Shown here in pieces: positions 19,085 to 28,353 of a stretch of 64,000 bases of DNA; position 1 is the stretch's first letter; the number at the start of each line of letters is the position of its first letter. Both the position numbers and the translations under genes were made by a program. The stretch is taken from positions 1 through 64,000 of the forward strand of contig NZ_RJKQ01000007.1 in NCBI RefSeq assembly GCF_003751845.1, given 5' to 3'. The stretch is from Enterobacter sp. BIGb0383. Its GTDB lineage: Bacteria > Pseudomonadota > Gammaproteobacteria > Enterobacterales > Enterobacteriaceae. The notes beneath the pieces are model-generated. The model was not told the origin of the DNA. It was given only the letters and a program-made list of their open reading frames with translations, and ran no database searches.

Positions 19085-19723
19085 ATGAAAATTCAACTGG
19101 CGCTGGACCTGCTTGACCGCCAGCAGGCGCTGAAAGTGGTGCGTGAGGCGGGGCCTTATGTCGACATTATTGAGGTGGGGACCTCCCTGCTGAAGCGCTG
19201 TGGGATCGCCATTGTCGAGGAGATCCGCGCTATCTGCCCGGGCAAGCCGCTGTTTCTCGATATGAAAATCATTGATGGCCCGGAACGTGAGGCGACCTTA
19301 ATGGCCCGGTGCGGGGCGGAATACTACTCCATGCTGGCGGTGGCCAGCGACACGGCGGTGAAAAAGGTGCTGGCCATTGCCGGTGAAAATCAGGCCAGAG
19401 TGGTCTTTGATTTGCAGTCCGTTGTCGATCCGGTTCAGCGCGCCCTGGCGCTACAGACGCTGGGAGCCACGCTGCTTTGCGTGCATAAGAATGCCGACTG
19501 TGGCGATGATCCGGAGGCCGCCTTCCGTGAGTTTCTGGACGTGCGTGAAGCCACCGGCTTACCCATAGCCCTGGCGGGCGGGATTAGCCTCGATACTTTG
19601 CCTGCTATCAGGCAACAACTGAATCCGAATATCGCCATTGTCGGCGGTGCCATTCTCAAGGCGAGCAGCTGTCGGGATGCGGCTATCGCCTTTCAGAACA
19701 TAGCGCAGTCCTGCGACCTGTAA
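19085..19723 (+). CDS. HPS/KGPDC-family enzyme (OMP decarboxylase superfamily)
   Basis: A 212-residue TIM barrel of the group holding 3-keto-L-gulonate-6-phosphate decarboxylase (UlaD) and 3-hexulose-6-phosphate synthase. The metal/substrate motif is FLDMKIID (Asp59, Lys61, Asp64), with Glu30 in DIIEVG and His134 in CVHKNAD. The opening [12 protein letters not shown] and the [11 protein letters not shown] stretch look more like hexulose-phosphate synthases than UlaD, and the usual DAG after the motif is replaced by DGP. Next to a lactonase a decarboxylase role giving a pentulose 5-phosphate is likely, but the exact reaction is open. Start 19085 is six bases after GGAG. Confidence 0.75.
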   Translation: MKIQLALDLLDRQQALKVVREAGPYVDIIEVGTSLLKRCGIAIVEEIRAICPGKPLFLDMKIIDGPEREATLMARCGAEYYSMLAVASDTAVKKVLAIAGENQARVVFDLQSVVDPVQRALALQTLGATLLCVHKNADCGDDPEAAFREFLDVREATGLPIALAGGISLDTLPAIRQQLNPNIAIVGGAILKASSCRDAAIAFQNIAQSCDL

Positions 19724-19733
19724 GGAGAAAAAA

Positions 19734-20801
19734 ATGTCTCAGGTGAATGAAATTACGCGTGAATCATGGGTACTGAATACGTTTCCGGAGTGGGGATGCT
19801 GGCTGAATGATGAAATTGAGGCGGAGAACGTCGCGCCGGGGTCGGTCGCTATGTGGTGGCTGGGGTGCGTCGGGCTGTGGGTGAAAACCCCGGCGGGGGC
19901 CAATATCAGCGTCGACTTCTGGTGCGGTACCGGCAAGCGCCGTAAGGATCTGCCGGCGATGAAACCGGGCCACCAGATGGCCAGAATGAGCGGGGCGCGT
20001 ATCGCCCAGCCGAATCTGCGCAGCACGCCGCTGGTGATGGATCCGTTTTCTATCCGCCAGATAGACGCGGTGCTGGCGACTCATTATCACGCTGACCATA
20101 TTGATATTAACGTGGCCGCCGCCGTATTAAAAAATGCGTCTGACGATGTGCCTTTTATCGGGCCGCAGGCCTGCGTTGATTTATGGATGCAGTGGGGCGT
20201 TCCGGCGGAACGCTGCCGGGTCGTTAAACCCGGAGACGTTATCAGAATCAAGGATATGGAGATTGTGGTGCTGGCCTCGTCGGACCGCACTATCCTGATT
20301 ACCGATCCGCCAAAACCGCTGGCGGACAGCGACAGCGCGATCCCCGATATGGACCTGCGCTCCGTCAATTATCTGCTGAAAACGCCCGGCGGTAATATCT
20401 ACCACTCCGGTGATTCGCACTACTCGAATATGTATGCCTGGCACGGTAAACAGTACGACATCGACGTGGCCCTGGGGTCATTTGGTGAAAACCCGGTCGG
20501 TATCACCGACAAAATGACCGCCGTTGATATTCTGCGTATGGGGGAAGCGCTGCGTACCAGGGTGATGATCCCGTTCCATCACGATATCTGGTGCAATATG
20601 CTGGCCGACACCAATGAAATCCTGACCCTGTTCGAGATGCGTCGCCACCGCCTGCAGTACCGATTTGTCCCCTTCATCTGGCAGCCGGGCGGGAAGTTTG
20701 TTTATCCGCAGGATCGCGATCGCCGCGTTTATCAGCATCCGCGTGGATTCCCGGATATCTTTGAGGCAGAAACGGATTTACCTTTCCCTTCCTTCCTCTG
20801 A
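19734..20801 (+). CDS. UlaG-like metallo-beta-lactamase-fold lactonase
   Basis: Close in length (355) and sequence to E. coli UlaG (354), which opens L-ascorbate 6-phosphate to 3-keto-L-gulonate 6-phosphate. The metal motif HYHADH is at 117-122 (E. coli has HDHNDH). The family blocks [42 protein letters not shown] and PFHHDIW are present. It follows the decarboxylase-like gene by 10 bases with AAGGAG upstream. Together they cover lactone opening and decarboxylation. The later epimerases UlaE and UlaF are not in this operon and would have to come from elsewhere. Confidence 0.87.
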   Translation: MSQVNEITRESWVLNTFPEWGCWLNDEIEAENVAPGSVAMWWLGCVGLWVKTPAGANISVDFWCGTGKRRKDLPAMKPGHQMARMSGARIAQPNLRSTPLVMDPFSIRQIDAVLATHYHADHIDINVAAAVLKNASDDVPFIGPQACVDLWMQWGVPAERCRVVKPGDVIRIKDMEIVVLASSDRTILITDPPKPLADSDSAIPDMDLRSVNYLLKTPGGNIYHSGDSHYSNMYAWHGKQYDIDVALGSFGENPVGITDKMTAVDILRMGEALRTRVMIPFHHDIWCNMLADTNEILTLFEMRRHRLQYRFVPFIWQPGGKFVYPQDRDRRVYQHPRGFPDIFEAETDLPFPSFL

Positions 20802-20849
20802 GTCTTAGCGTGTCGGGCACCTCCGGTGCCCGCCATATCAGGAGGTGAT

Positions 20850-22955
20850 ATGCAACTCGACCACCAGGCTGTCACTATTCTGAAGAAGGTCGCGGCGGAG
20901 CCGGGCATGTCGATTAAGGGACTGTGCGAGCGTATCGGCCTGGCGCAGCGGCATTTTTACTATCGGCGGTCGCGCATTAATGACTGGCTGATGGAGGAAG
21001 GATACGCGCCGCTGTCCTGCTCAGGCCAGCAGGGCGTGCGGTTACAGGCCGGTGAAACCGGGGCTATCCTTCGCCAACTGGCGGTGCTTTATGGCCATCA
21101 CTATAAGCTGAGCGCCGGGGAACGCCGCGACCATCTCCTGCTGCATCTTACCTGCAATGCGACCCCTCTTTTTACTCAGCAACTGAGCGAAATCAACCAC
21201 GTCAGCCGCAATACCACGCTGGAAGACCTGCATCTGCTAAAGCGGTTCTTACTGGATAAACATGCGCTTACCCTGACGGTAGGTAAAAAACAGGGCTACC
21301 ACATTGAGGGGAGCCGCCTGGCGCTACGTCTGTGTGTGCAGCAGCTGCTGCAGCGCAACCTGAAGTATTCAGATACCCAGACGGAAACCCGTATTGCCCA
21401 CGTGATACAGGGATACCTCAGCGGCTGCGGGATGGCAGCGGACCGAACGCAGCGGGCGATAGAGCAGGGGCTGCAGCTGATCGAGCACAGTCGGGGTCGG
21501 ACCTTTACCGATAAGGATAAGCGGCTGCTGCACTATATGCTGATGTTCAGCCTGCTGGATGCTCTCAGGGGAAGCCATATTCATTTTTCGGCGCAGCAGA
21601 CCGGATTCCTGAGTGAACAGCCCGAGTGCGAAACGGCGGCGCTGTTGAATCGCCACCTGGCAACGGCCTTGTCCGTTCCGGCATTCTTCGATAACACGCT
21701 GTTTTTCTGCCTGCTGCTCTCCACCAGTAAACGCCTTCACGCCAGTCCGACAGGGTCGACGGAGGATCGCCGACTTGTCGGGGTGATTCAGGCGATGATT
21801 ACGCAGTTTCAGGCTCTCTCCGGGATCTATCTGGCCGATGTTTCCCGGCTGGTTGCCCGTCTGTTTGCTCATCTTGGCCCGGCTATCCACCGCAGTCTGT
21901 TTGGGATCCAGCACGAAAATGTCCTGCGGGATGAAGTGAGCCAGCGCTATCCGCTGATTTTTCGCCTGTGCCGGCAAACGATCGTCACCCTGGAGCAGGA
22001 GTACCGTATTGTCGTGAATGATGATGAGCTGAGCTATATCGCGGTCAGTTTTGCCGCCTGGCTGGACCGGCGGCCGGAAACGGGCGAGCAGCAGGTTTTA
22101 CTGCTGACGGAAGGGGGGCTTTCCTCGACGGCAATTCTTGAAAACCAGCTGCGAAACCTGACCGTGGTACCGCTGGAGATCGTTCCCTGCTCGGTGAGCC
22201 AGCTGGAGCAGCAGGGCATCCCGGCGCAGACGCGGCTGATTGTTAGCACCATCCCGCTACAGGGCGAGCGGCCCGACGCGGTTCCGTTTATTCAGGTGCA
22301 GCATATGCTGACAAGTGCAGACCGACAGCAGATCCGACTAATGCTGGAAAACCCCGGCGGGATCGGTGATTCCCGCGAGCTGGTTCAGGCGCTGGTGGCC
22401 GCCGTCGGGCACTATGCCCCTGAGGCAAAAGCCGAGCTGGAGCAGACCTTCAGCGCGATTGTCGGCCATTTTATGGAGAGCGAACGGCTGGCGCCGCTGC
22501 CGCTAACGCTGGCAGACTATCTGCATCAGCGTATTCAGTTCTGCGGTCGTCAACTGAGCTGGCGGCAGGCTATCCGGACGGCGGTTCAGCCACTGGTGGG
22601 GGAGGGCGTGGTCAGCCACCATTACGGAGAACGGATCATCAGGCACATTGAGAAATCGGGTGTTACGACCTACCTCACACCGCAGGTTTTACTTCTCCAC
22701 GCCGCACCGCCTGCGGGAACCTCCACCGGAGCGCTATCTCTGCTAAAAATGAAGCGGCCGCTTGATTTTGGGCGCTTTGCGGCAAATCTTTCGCCGCTGC
22801 TGATTATTATTCTGGTTCCCTCCCATGACCTTTCCCATATTGCGATCCTTGACGCGCTGAACCGGCTGACAGGCAATGAGTCCGCGCTCTTTACTCTGCT
22901 CCAGGCATCGTCGTTATCGGCGGTTCAGACCTGTATCGAGACGTGCTGGCCTTAA
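20850..22955 (+). CDS. PRD-containing PTS-controlled transcriptional regulator
   Basis: A 701-residue regulator of the MtlR/LicR type. N-terminal helix-turn-helix segments (about residues 10-130, including SIKGLCERIGLAQRHFYYRRSRI) are followed by two PTS-regulation domains (roughly 180-420, with DDELSYIAVSFAAW closing the second), an EIIB-like domain (about 425-510) and a C-terminal EIIA-like domain with LLLHAAP. The EIIB-like loop reads LLLTEGGLSST without cysteine, so that phospho-site is lost. It probably senses the PTS encoded upstream and activates the operon. AGGAGG lies four bases before the chosen ATG; eight upstream codons are excluded. E. coli ula uses a DeoR repressor instead. Confidence 0.82.
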   Translation: MQLDHQAVTILKKVAAEPGMSIKGLCERIGLAQRHFYYRRSRINDWLMEEGYAPLSCSGQQGVRLQAGETGAILRQLAVLYGHHYKLSAGERRDHLLLHLTCNATPLFTQQLSEINHVSRNTTLEDLHLLKRFLLDKHALTLTVGKKQGYHIEGSRLALRLCVQQLLQRNLKYSDTQTETRIAHVIQGYLSGCGMAADRTQRAIEQGLQLIEHSRGRTFTDKDKRLLHYMLMFSLLDALRGSHIHFSAQQTGFLSEQPECETAALLNRHLATALSVPAFFDNTLFFCLLLSTSKRLHASPTGSTEDRRLVGVIQAMITQFQALSGIYLADVSRLVARLFAHLGPAIHRSLFGIQHENVLRDEVSQRYPLIFRLCRQTIVTLEQEYRIVVNDDELSYIAVSFAAWLDRRPETGEQQVLLLTEGGLSSTAILENQLRNLTVVPLEIVPCSVSQLEQQGIPAQTRLIVSTIPLQGERPDAVPFIQVQHMLTSADRQQIRLMLENPGGIGDSRELVQALVAAVGHYAPEAKAELEQTFSAIVGHFMESERLAPLPLTLADYLHQRIQFCGRQLSWRQAIRTAVQPLVGEGVVSHHYGERIIRHIEKSGVTTYLTPQVLLLHAAPPAGTSTGALSLLKMKRPLDFGRFAANLSPLLIIILVPSHDLSHIAILDALNRLTGNESALFTLLQASSLSAVQTCIETCWP

Positions 22956-23044
22956 GCGCAATTTACAGGGCGTGAGCGGGGGAACTATTCAACTCCAGAC
23001 TTTACCGCTACAGTTAACTCTCCACGGCAAGCAAGGAGAGGATC

Positions 23045-23644
23045 ATGCTCTATATCTTTGATTTAGGTAATGTGATTGTCGATATTGACTTCAATAGGGT
23101 GCTGGGCGCATGGAGCGACTTTAGCCGTGTACCGCTGGCGACGCTGACGCAAAACTTCACGATGGGAGAGGCCTTCCATCAGCACGAGCGAGGCGAAATC
23201 AGCGATGAAGCCTTTGCCGAAGCGCTCTGTCATGAGCTGGAGCTGCCGCTTAGCTATGAGCAATTTTCTCACGGCTGGCAGGCGGTGTTTGTCGGCCTAC
23301 GGCCCGAGGTGATTGACGTGATGCACCGACTGCGCGAGCAGGGGCATCGCGTGGTGGTGCTCTCCAATACCAACCGTCTGCATACCACCTTCTGGCCGGA
23401 TGAATTCCCGGAGGTTCGTGAGGCCGCCGATCATATCTATCTGTCTCAGGAGATGGGGATGCGTAAGCCAGAGGCGCGAATCTACCAGAAAGTGCTTGAG
23501 CTGGAAGGCTTCTCAGTAGATGACGCCGTCTTTTTCGACGATAACGCTGATAATATTGCCGGGGCGAATCAGCTGGGGCTGACCAGCATTCTGGTCACCG
23601 ACAGGGAGACGATCCCGGCTTATTTTGCGAAGACGCTATGCTGA
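23045..23644 (+). CDS. yihX: alpha-D-glucose-1-phosphate phosphatase YihX
   Basis: HAD-family phosphatase that hydrolyses glucose 1-phosphate. The 199-residue protein has the nucleophile motif [11 protein letters not shown], motif II VLSNTN, Lys in [10 protein letters not shown] and the acidic motif FFDDNADN; same length as E. coli YihX. An AAGGAGAGG site precedes the ATG. It heads a tight run yihX-yihY-dtd-fabY in which each gene overlaps the next by 4-7 bases, so translation is probably coupled. Confidence 0.95.
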   Translation: MLYIFDLGNVIVDIDFNRVLGAWSDFSRVPLATLTQNFTMGEAFHQHERGEISDEAFAEALCHELELPLSYEQFSHGWQAVFVGLRPEVIDVMHRLREQGHRVVVLSNTNRLHTTFWPDEFPEVREAADHIYLSQEMGMRKPEARIYQKVLELEGFSVDDAVFFDDNADNIAGANQLGLTSILVTDRETIPAYFAKTLC

Positions 23645-24507
23645 AAAACGTGCGGCATAAAGCAAAGCACCATACCCGCCCGCTATGGGCGTGGTTGAAA
23701 CTGCTCTGGCGACGCATCGATGAGGACAATATGACGACGCTGGCGGGGAACCTCGCCTACGTCTCTCTGTTGTCGCTGGTGCCGCTGGTGGCGGTGATTT
23801 TTGCGCTGTTTGCCGCATTTCCGATGTTTTCCGAAGTCAGCGTTCAGCTGCGCCATTTTATTTTCGCGAACTTCATTCCCGCCACCGGGGACGTGATTCA
23901 GCGCTATATCGAGCAGTTTGTGGCGAACTCCAGCAAAATGACCGCGGTGGGAGCCTGCGGGCTGATCGTCACTTCGCTACTGCTGATGTATGCCATCGAT
24001 AGCGCCCTGAATACTATCTGGCGCAGCACGCGGGTCAGGCCGCCGGTGTACTCGTTTGCCGTGTACTGGATGATCCTGACGCTGGGACCGCTGCTTGCCG
24101 GGGCAAGCCTGGCGATCAGCTCTTATCTGCTGTCACTGCGCTGGGCCAGCGAGTTCAACGGGGTGGTGGATAACCTGCTGCGTATCTTCCCTCTTCTTCT
24201 CTCCTGGATCTCCTTCTGGCTGCTCTACAGCATTGTACCGACCACCCGGGTACCGAACCGCGATGCGCTGGTCGGGGCGTTTGTGGCGGCGGTGTTCTTC
24301 GAGCTGGGCAAAAAAATCTTTACCCTCTACATCACCATGTTCCCCTCCTGGCAGCTGATTTATGGCGTGCTGGCGGTGGTGCCTATCCTGTTCGTCTGGG
24401 TCTACTGGACCTGGTGTATCGTCTTGCTTGGCGCTGAAATAACTGTCACTCTCGGTGAATACCGCAAACTTAAACACAACGCAGAACAAGAAGAAGAACA
24501 GCCATGA
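23638..24507 (+). CDS. yihY: YihY/BrkB family inner-membrane protein
   Basis: A 289-residue membrane protein of the virulence-factor BrkB/UPF0761 family, function unclear. Six or so hydrophobic helices are visible after a basic N terminus, beginning with [20 protein letters not shown], the best-conserved family segment, and ending in a charged tail (EQEEEQP). Overlaps yihX by seven bases and dtd by four. Confidence 0.93.
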   Translation: MLKNVRHKAKHHTRPLWAWLKLLWRRIDEDNMTTLAGNLAYVSLLSLVPLVAVIFALFAAFPMFSEVSVQLRHFIFANFIPATGDVIQRYIEQFVANSSKMTAVGACGLIVTSLLLMYAIDSALNTIWRSTRVRPPVYSFAVYWMILTLGPLLAGASLAISSYLLSLRWASEFNGVVDNLLRIFPLLLSWISFWLLYSIVPTTRVPNRDALVGAFVAAVFFELGKKIFTLYITMFPSWQLIYGVLAVVPILFVWVYWTWCIVLLGAEITVTLGEYRKLKHNAEQEEEQP

Positions 24508-24941
24508 TTGCATTAATTCAGCGCGTATCCCGGGCCAGCGTCACCGTGGAGGGGGAAGTGACGGGTGAAATCGGTCCGGGACTTTTGGTGTTGTTGGGTG
24601 TCGAAAAGGATGACGATGAACAGAAAGCGAACCGTCTGTGCGAGCGGGTACTGAACTACCGCGTATTCAGCGACCCTGAAGGCCGGATGAACCTTAACGT
24701 ACAGCAGGCAGGCGGCAGCCTGCTGGTGGTGTCGCAGTTTACGCTTGTGGCCGATACCGAACGCGGAAATCGTCCGGGCTTTTCCCGGGGCGCTTCGCCG
24801 GATCGGGCAGAAGCCCTGTATGACTACTTTGTTGAGCGCTGCCGTACGCAGGAGATGGCAACGCAAACCGGGCGATTCGCTGCGGATATGCAGGTGTCGC
24901 TGGTCAATGATGGCCCCGTAACCTTCTGGTTGCAGGTATGA
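24504..24941 (+). CDS. dtd: D-aminoacyl-tRNA deacylase
   Basis: Removes D-amino acids (and glycine) wrongly attached to tRNAs. The 145-residue protein has the two signature loops, SQFTL near residue 80 and [11 protein letters not shown] at the C terminus, which form the active site across the dimer. Same length as E. coli Dtd. ATG overlaps the yihY stop (ATGA). Confidence 0.97.
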   Translation: MIALIQRVSRASVTVEGEVTGEIGPGLLVLLGVEKDDDEQKANRLCERVLNYRVFSDPEGRMNLNVQQAGGSLLVVSQFTLVADTERGNRPGFSRGASPDRAEALYDYFVERCRTQEMATQTGRFAADMQVSLVNDGPVTFWLQV

Positions 24942-25927
24942 ACCAGCTCCCTGTACGGCTGCGGGCAACAAGAGAGAGTATCGCTATGTATCACCTGCGT
25001 GTGCCGCAAACGGAAGAAGAACTTGAGCGTTATTACCAGTTCCGCTGGGAAATGCTGCGCAAGCCGCTGCATCAGCCGAAAGGCTCCGAGCGTGATGCCT
25101 GGGATGCCCTGGCGCACCACCAGATGGTGGTGGATGAAGATGACAACCCGGTTGCCGTCGGGCGACTCTATATCAACGCCGATAACGAGGCGTCTATCCG
25201 CTTTATGGCGGTAGATCCTGCGGTACAGGAGAAAGGCCTGGGGACACTGATGGCGATGACCCTGGAGTCGGTGGCGCGTCAGGAAGGCGTGAAGCGCGTG
25301 ACCTGTAGTGCCCGCGAGGATGCCGTTGAATTCTTTGCCAAGCTCGGATTTGTCAATCAGGGCGAAATCACCACCCCGCAGACCACGCCGGTCCGCCATT
25401 TTCTGATGATTAAACCTGTCGCTACCCTTGACGATATTCTCCATCGCGGCGACTGGTGCGGGCAGCTACAGCAGGCCTGGTATGAGCATATTCCCCTGAG
25501 TGAAAAAATGGGGGTGCGCATTCAGCAGTATACCGGGCAGAAATTTATCACCACCATGCCGGAAACGGGCAATCAGAACCCGCACCATACCCTGTTCGCC
25601 GGTAGCCTGTTTTCGCTGGCGACGCTGACCGGCTGGGGGCTTATCTGGCTGATGCTGCGTGAACGCCATCTGGGCGGCACCATTATTCTGGCGGATGCGC
25701 ATATCCGCTACAGCAAGCCCATCACGGGTAAACCCAGCGCGATCGCCGATCTCGGCTCCCTCAGCGGCGATCTCGACCGTCTGGCGCGCGGACGTAAGTC
25801 GCGTGTACAGATGCAGGTCGAGCTGTTCGGCGACGAGACCTCGGGCGCTATCTTTGAAGGCACCTATCTGGTGCTGCCTGCGAGACCTTTCGGACCGTAT
25901 ATAGAAGGCGGTAACGAAGAGGAGTAA
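24938..25927 (+). CDS. fabY: FabY/YiiD: GNAT-hotdog fusion, acetyl-ACP synthase
   Basis: Two-domain protein of 329 residues, as in E. coli. An N-terminal GNAT acetyltransferase domain (about 1-150, with [14 protein letters not shown] as the acetyl-CoA loop) is joined to a C-terminal hotdog thioesterase-like domain (about 185-325, with [17 protein letters not shown]). In E. coli it gives a FabH-independent start to fatty-acid synthesis by making acetyl-ACP from malonyl-ACP. Overlaps dtd by four bases; last gene of the run. Confidence 0.93.
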   Translation: MNQLPVRLRATRESIAMYHLRVPQTEEELERYYQFRWEMLRKPLHQPKGSERDAWDALAHHQMVVDEDDNPVAVGRLYINADNEASIRFMAVDPAVQEKGLGTLMAMTLESVARQEGVKRVTCSAREDAVEFFAKLGFVNQGEITTPQTTPVRHFLMIKPVATLDDILHRGDWCGQLQQAWYEHIPLSEKMGVRIQQYTGQKFITTMPETGNQNPHHTLFAGSLFSLATLTGWGLIWLMLRERHLGGTIILADAHIRYSKPITGKPSAIADLGSLSGDLDRLARGRKSRVQMQVELFGDETSGAIFEGTYLVLPARPFGPYIEGGNEEE

Positions 25928-25949
25928 GCGGCTGGTCCCTGCGGGTGGC

Positions 25950-26858
25950 TTATTCAGCCGCCCGCCAGGCCAAATCCCGCATTAATCCGCGAGCCGCCGG
26001 GCTTATTCCGCCAAGCTGGAAGAAGCCGTGGATCACGCCTGACCAGCGCTGGCAGGTGCAATCAACACCTTGTTCAGTCAGATGCTGGTACAGCGCTTCA
26101 CCTTCATCACGCAGCGGGTCAAACTCGGCGGTGACAATATGCACCGGCGGCAGGCCGCTAAAATCATTCCGCCATAATGGGCTGGCCTCCGGGTGGCGCG
26201 GATCGACGTCAGGCAGGTACATCTCATATCCACTGAGCAGGGTATGGTGGGTGATAATGTAGTCCTCGCCGTTAGTGGTATAGCTCTTATGGCTGGCGGT
26301 GGCATCCAGCATCGGGTAGATCAGCAGTAGTCTGTGGGGCTGCCACTCTCCGCTGGCCTTCAGCCGCAGGGCTGTTATCAGTGCCAGATGCCCACCCGCG
26401 CTGTCTCCGGCGAGGGTGATGTGTTGTTTATCCACCCCCAGTTTTTCCGCATAGCGCCAGACCAGCTGGGCACCACGTTCGGCGTCATCATGCGCGGCAG
26501 GCCAGATATGCTCAGGTGCCAGACGATACTGCACCGCAATCACCCGACAGCCGCTGTAGTACGCCAACTGACGTAGCTGATTATCGTGGGTCGCAAAGCC
26601 ACCGCTGATAAAACAGCCGCCGTGATAGTAAATGACCGTCGGCAATGCGCCCGAGGCGTTCGGCGGAGAAACCACCCGCAGGGTGAGGCCCTCCAGGGTT
26701 ATATCCTCCACCTGCACGCGGGTTTCTGTTTCGCCTGCCAGCACGGCGCTGGCGACATAGCCTGCTCTCCGGTCATCAATACTCTTCTTCCGCGATGAGG
26801 GGCGACCCGCCGCGATAAAGTCCTCAACGAGGAGCGCAATGCCTTTTTCCAGTGTCAT
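25950..26858 (-). CDS. alpha/beta hydrolase, hormone-sensitive-lipase family
   Basis: An esterase-like protein of 302 residues, cytoplasmic by the absence of a signal peptide. Family IV features: oxyanion motif YYHGGCF (usual HGGG has Cys in the fourth place), nucleophile GDSAGG, acid in TAEFDPLRDE, and His in IHGFFQ. Natural substrate unknown; probably short-chain esters. I prefer ATG 26858 since AAGGGA abuts the ATG at 26864 and is six bases from 26858. Convergent with fabY, whose stop is 22 bases away. Not at this place in E. coli K-12, which has yiiE and yiiF. Confidence 0.82.
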   Translation of the reverse strand: MTLEKGIALLVEDFIAAGRPSSRKKSIDDRRAGYVASAVLAGETETRVQVEDITLEGLTLRVVSPPNASGALPTVIYYHGGCFISGGFATHDNQLRQLAYYSGCRVIAVQYRLAPEHIWPAAHDDAERGAQLVWRYAEKLGVDKQHITLAGDSAGGHLALITALRLKASGEWQPHRLLLIYPMLDATASHKSYTTNGEDYIITHHTLLSGYEMYLPDVDPRHPEASPLWRNDFSGLPPVHIVTAEFDPLRDEGEALYQHLTEQGVDCTCQRWSGVIHGFFQLGGISPAARGLMRDLAWRAAE

Positions 26859-27029
26859 TTCCATTCCCTTTTTCTGTATGGATATACAGGTTTATACCCT
26901 GGTTTCCTGAGAAAGTGAAAGGGGGGATATCGCCATCGGTGGGATTGTGGAAAGTGCCTCGCAAAAGAAAAACTCCCTTGGGTAACCGCTGGCATTGCGC
27001 TGTTCAGGCTCGTAACGTAATCGTGAGGG

Positions 27030-27065
27030 GTACGTCATTGACGTACATTTGATTCCTGTTATTAT
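27030..27065 (+). promoter_or_regulatory. toxin-antitoxin promoter with palindromic operator
   Basis: GTACGTCATTGACGTAC (27030-27046) is a perfect 8-base inverted repeat with one central base. Its right half supplies a -35 element, TTGACG (27038-27043), and TATTAT (27060-27065) follows after 16 bases. Repressor binding to the dyad would block the promoter, the usual autoregulation of HigA-type antitoxins. Confidence 0.65.
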
Positions 27066-27085
27066 AAGCCAATGGCGTATATTTT

Positions 27086-27397
27086 ATGGTGTTCATAGAA
27101 ACGGAAATCTTTACTGAAGACGTCAAAGAACTGCTGGATGATGACGAATACCGAATTTTTCAGGTGTTTCTTGCCGTACAGCCTGAGCGTGGCGCACTCA
27201 TTCCCGGGACGGGTGGCCTGAGAAAAGTTCGCTGGGCGGCACAGGGGAAAGGAAAACGCGGTGGAGTAAGAGTCATCTATTTTCACCAGGTCAGTCGATC
27301 TGAGATTCGCTTACTGCTGATCTACCGTAAAGGAATCAAAGACGATCTTTCCCCACAGGAAAAAGTGATGCTTCGCACACTAAACGAGAGGTGGTAG
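27086..27397 (+). CDS. HigB/RelE-like toxin
   Basis: A 103-residue basic protein of the RelE/HigB2 toxin family, likely a ribosome-dependent mRNA interferase. Visible family segments are FTEDVKELLDDDEYRIFQVFL, GTGGLRKVRWAAQGKGKRGG and VRVIYF...RLLLIYRKG; the conserved Arg/Lys residues in the middle fit catalysis. Its stop codon (TAG) directly abuts the ATG of the antitoxin, the toxin-first order of higBA. The ribosome site before the ATG is weak, in line with low toxin translation. Confidence 0.85.
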   Translation: MVFIETEIFTEDVKELLDDDEYRIFQVFLAVQPERGALIPGTGGLRKVRWAAQGKGKRGGVRVIYFHQVSRSEIRLLLIYRKGIKDDLSPQEKVMLRTLNERW

Positions 27398-27688
27398 ATG
27401 GATAAGGCGCTGTTTGAACGCTTAACCGCAAGCATGACGCAGATGAATGAGATCGATGAAGGCGCTCGTCAGCCTTCCCGAACCTTTCATATAGATGCTT
27501 TAAAAATTAAAGAGATTCGCCAGGTATCGGGGCTGTCGCAGGCGAAATTCGCCAGCCTGATTTCCGTCAGCGTGGATACCCTGCGTAACTGGGAGCAGGG
27601 CCGCCGTTCGCCAACCGGGCCGGCAAAAGCGCTGCTGCGTGCGATTGCCAACGACCCGCTGCACGTGATCGCCGCGCTGGCCCAATAA
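27398..27688 (+). CDS. HigA-like antitoxin, XRE helix-turn-helix
   Basis: A 96-residue protein with a C-terminal XRE helix-turn-helix (residues about 35-90: IKEIRQVSGLSQAKFASLI, VDTLRNWEQGRRSPTGPAK), typical of HigA/NadS antitoxins. It should neutralise the toxin encoded just upstream and bind the palindrome at 27030-27046. GAGAGG at the toxin 3' end serves as its ribosome site. No clear terminator follows. Confidence 0.87.
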   Translation: MDKALFERLTASMTQMNEIDEGARQPSRTFHIDALKIKEIRQVSGLSQAKFASLISVSVDTLRNWEQGRRSPTGPAKALLRAIANDPLHVIAALAQ

Positions 27689-27935
27689 AAAAGCCCGCCA
27701 GCGTAAGCCCGACCTGACACCTTTTTATCGGCAAACAGGGAAAGTTTGCTTAATTTGATATTATTTAGGGTCCTTTTTTACTGGGTTTTTATTATTTTGT
27801 ATTTCTGACGTTGTATTTGATAATGTGTCTGGGTGGAAAAGATACTCTCCCAGAGCTGAATTATTTTGTTTCTCTTTCGTTTAACTTATTCATGATTTAA
27901 TAAAATCAATCACTCAGCAAAGGAAGGGAATAAAA

Positions 27936-28106
27936 ATGAAGGTAATTAAATTGGCTGTTATTTTAGCTGCTTTATCAGGCGTGTCATATTCTGTTAATGC
28001 CATCGCCAGTCAATGTACGCCGCAAACTCAGGATGGCATCACCTGTGTTTGCTTCCCGGCACCCGTTGGCTGTATCGATGCTAACGATCCAGGGAATCGC
28101 CCGTAA
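27936..28106 (+). CDS. small secreted cysteine-containing peptide, unrecognised
   Basis: A 56-codon frame with a strong ribosome site (AGGAAGGGA, five bases before the ATG). Residues 1-22 form a clear signal peptide (MKVIKL, hydrophobic core, SVNA), leaving a mature part of about 34 residues with four cysteines (C27, C37, C39, C46) and a Pro/Asp/Asn-rich tail. The even cysteine count suggests disulfides made by DsbA in the periplasm. The surroundings are AT-rich, unlike the neighbours. Imperfect hairpins at 28142-28156 and 28164-28178 could end the transcript. I do not recognise the family; no function is assigned. Confidence 0.6.
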   Translation: MKVIKLAVILAALSGVSYSVNAIASQCTPQTQDGITCVCFPAPVGCIDANDPGNRP

Positions 28107-28320
28107 TTTAACGTTCATTAATATCTGAATGCGGATATCTGGCAAGCCTGGCTTGCTGGGTATCTGAAATTATTTCAGGTGTTCTTTATTTGATGTGGTT
28201 TTTTGTTTTGTTCTAAATAATAAAAATCAAATCCGCGATTATCTATTACCCGCCACATTACCCCTCCCCCTAAAATAAGACCAATCTAAAGCGCGATGGG
28301 ATCGTTGAACGGATAATAGT

Positions 28321-28344
28321 GAATGCCGGGCAAGCCCGGCATTC
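28321..28344 (-). terminator. hairpin after fdhE
   Basis: GAATGCCGGG/CCCGGCATTC is a perfect 10-base stem with a four-base loop, nine bases after the fdhE stop. There is no U-run, so it may protect the mRNA 3' end or aid Rho-dependent ending rather than terminate by itself. Confidence 0.55.
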
Positions 28345-28353
28345 ATCGGAGGA

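Noticed and set aside
27689-27715. terminator for the toxin-antitoxin operon
   Set aside because: AAAAAAGCCCGCC looks like the left half of a terminator, but no matching right arm or T-run is present.
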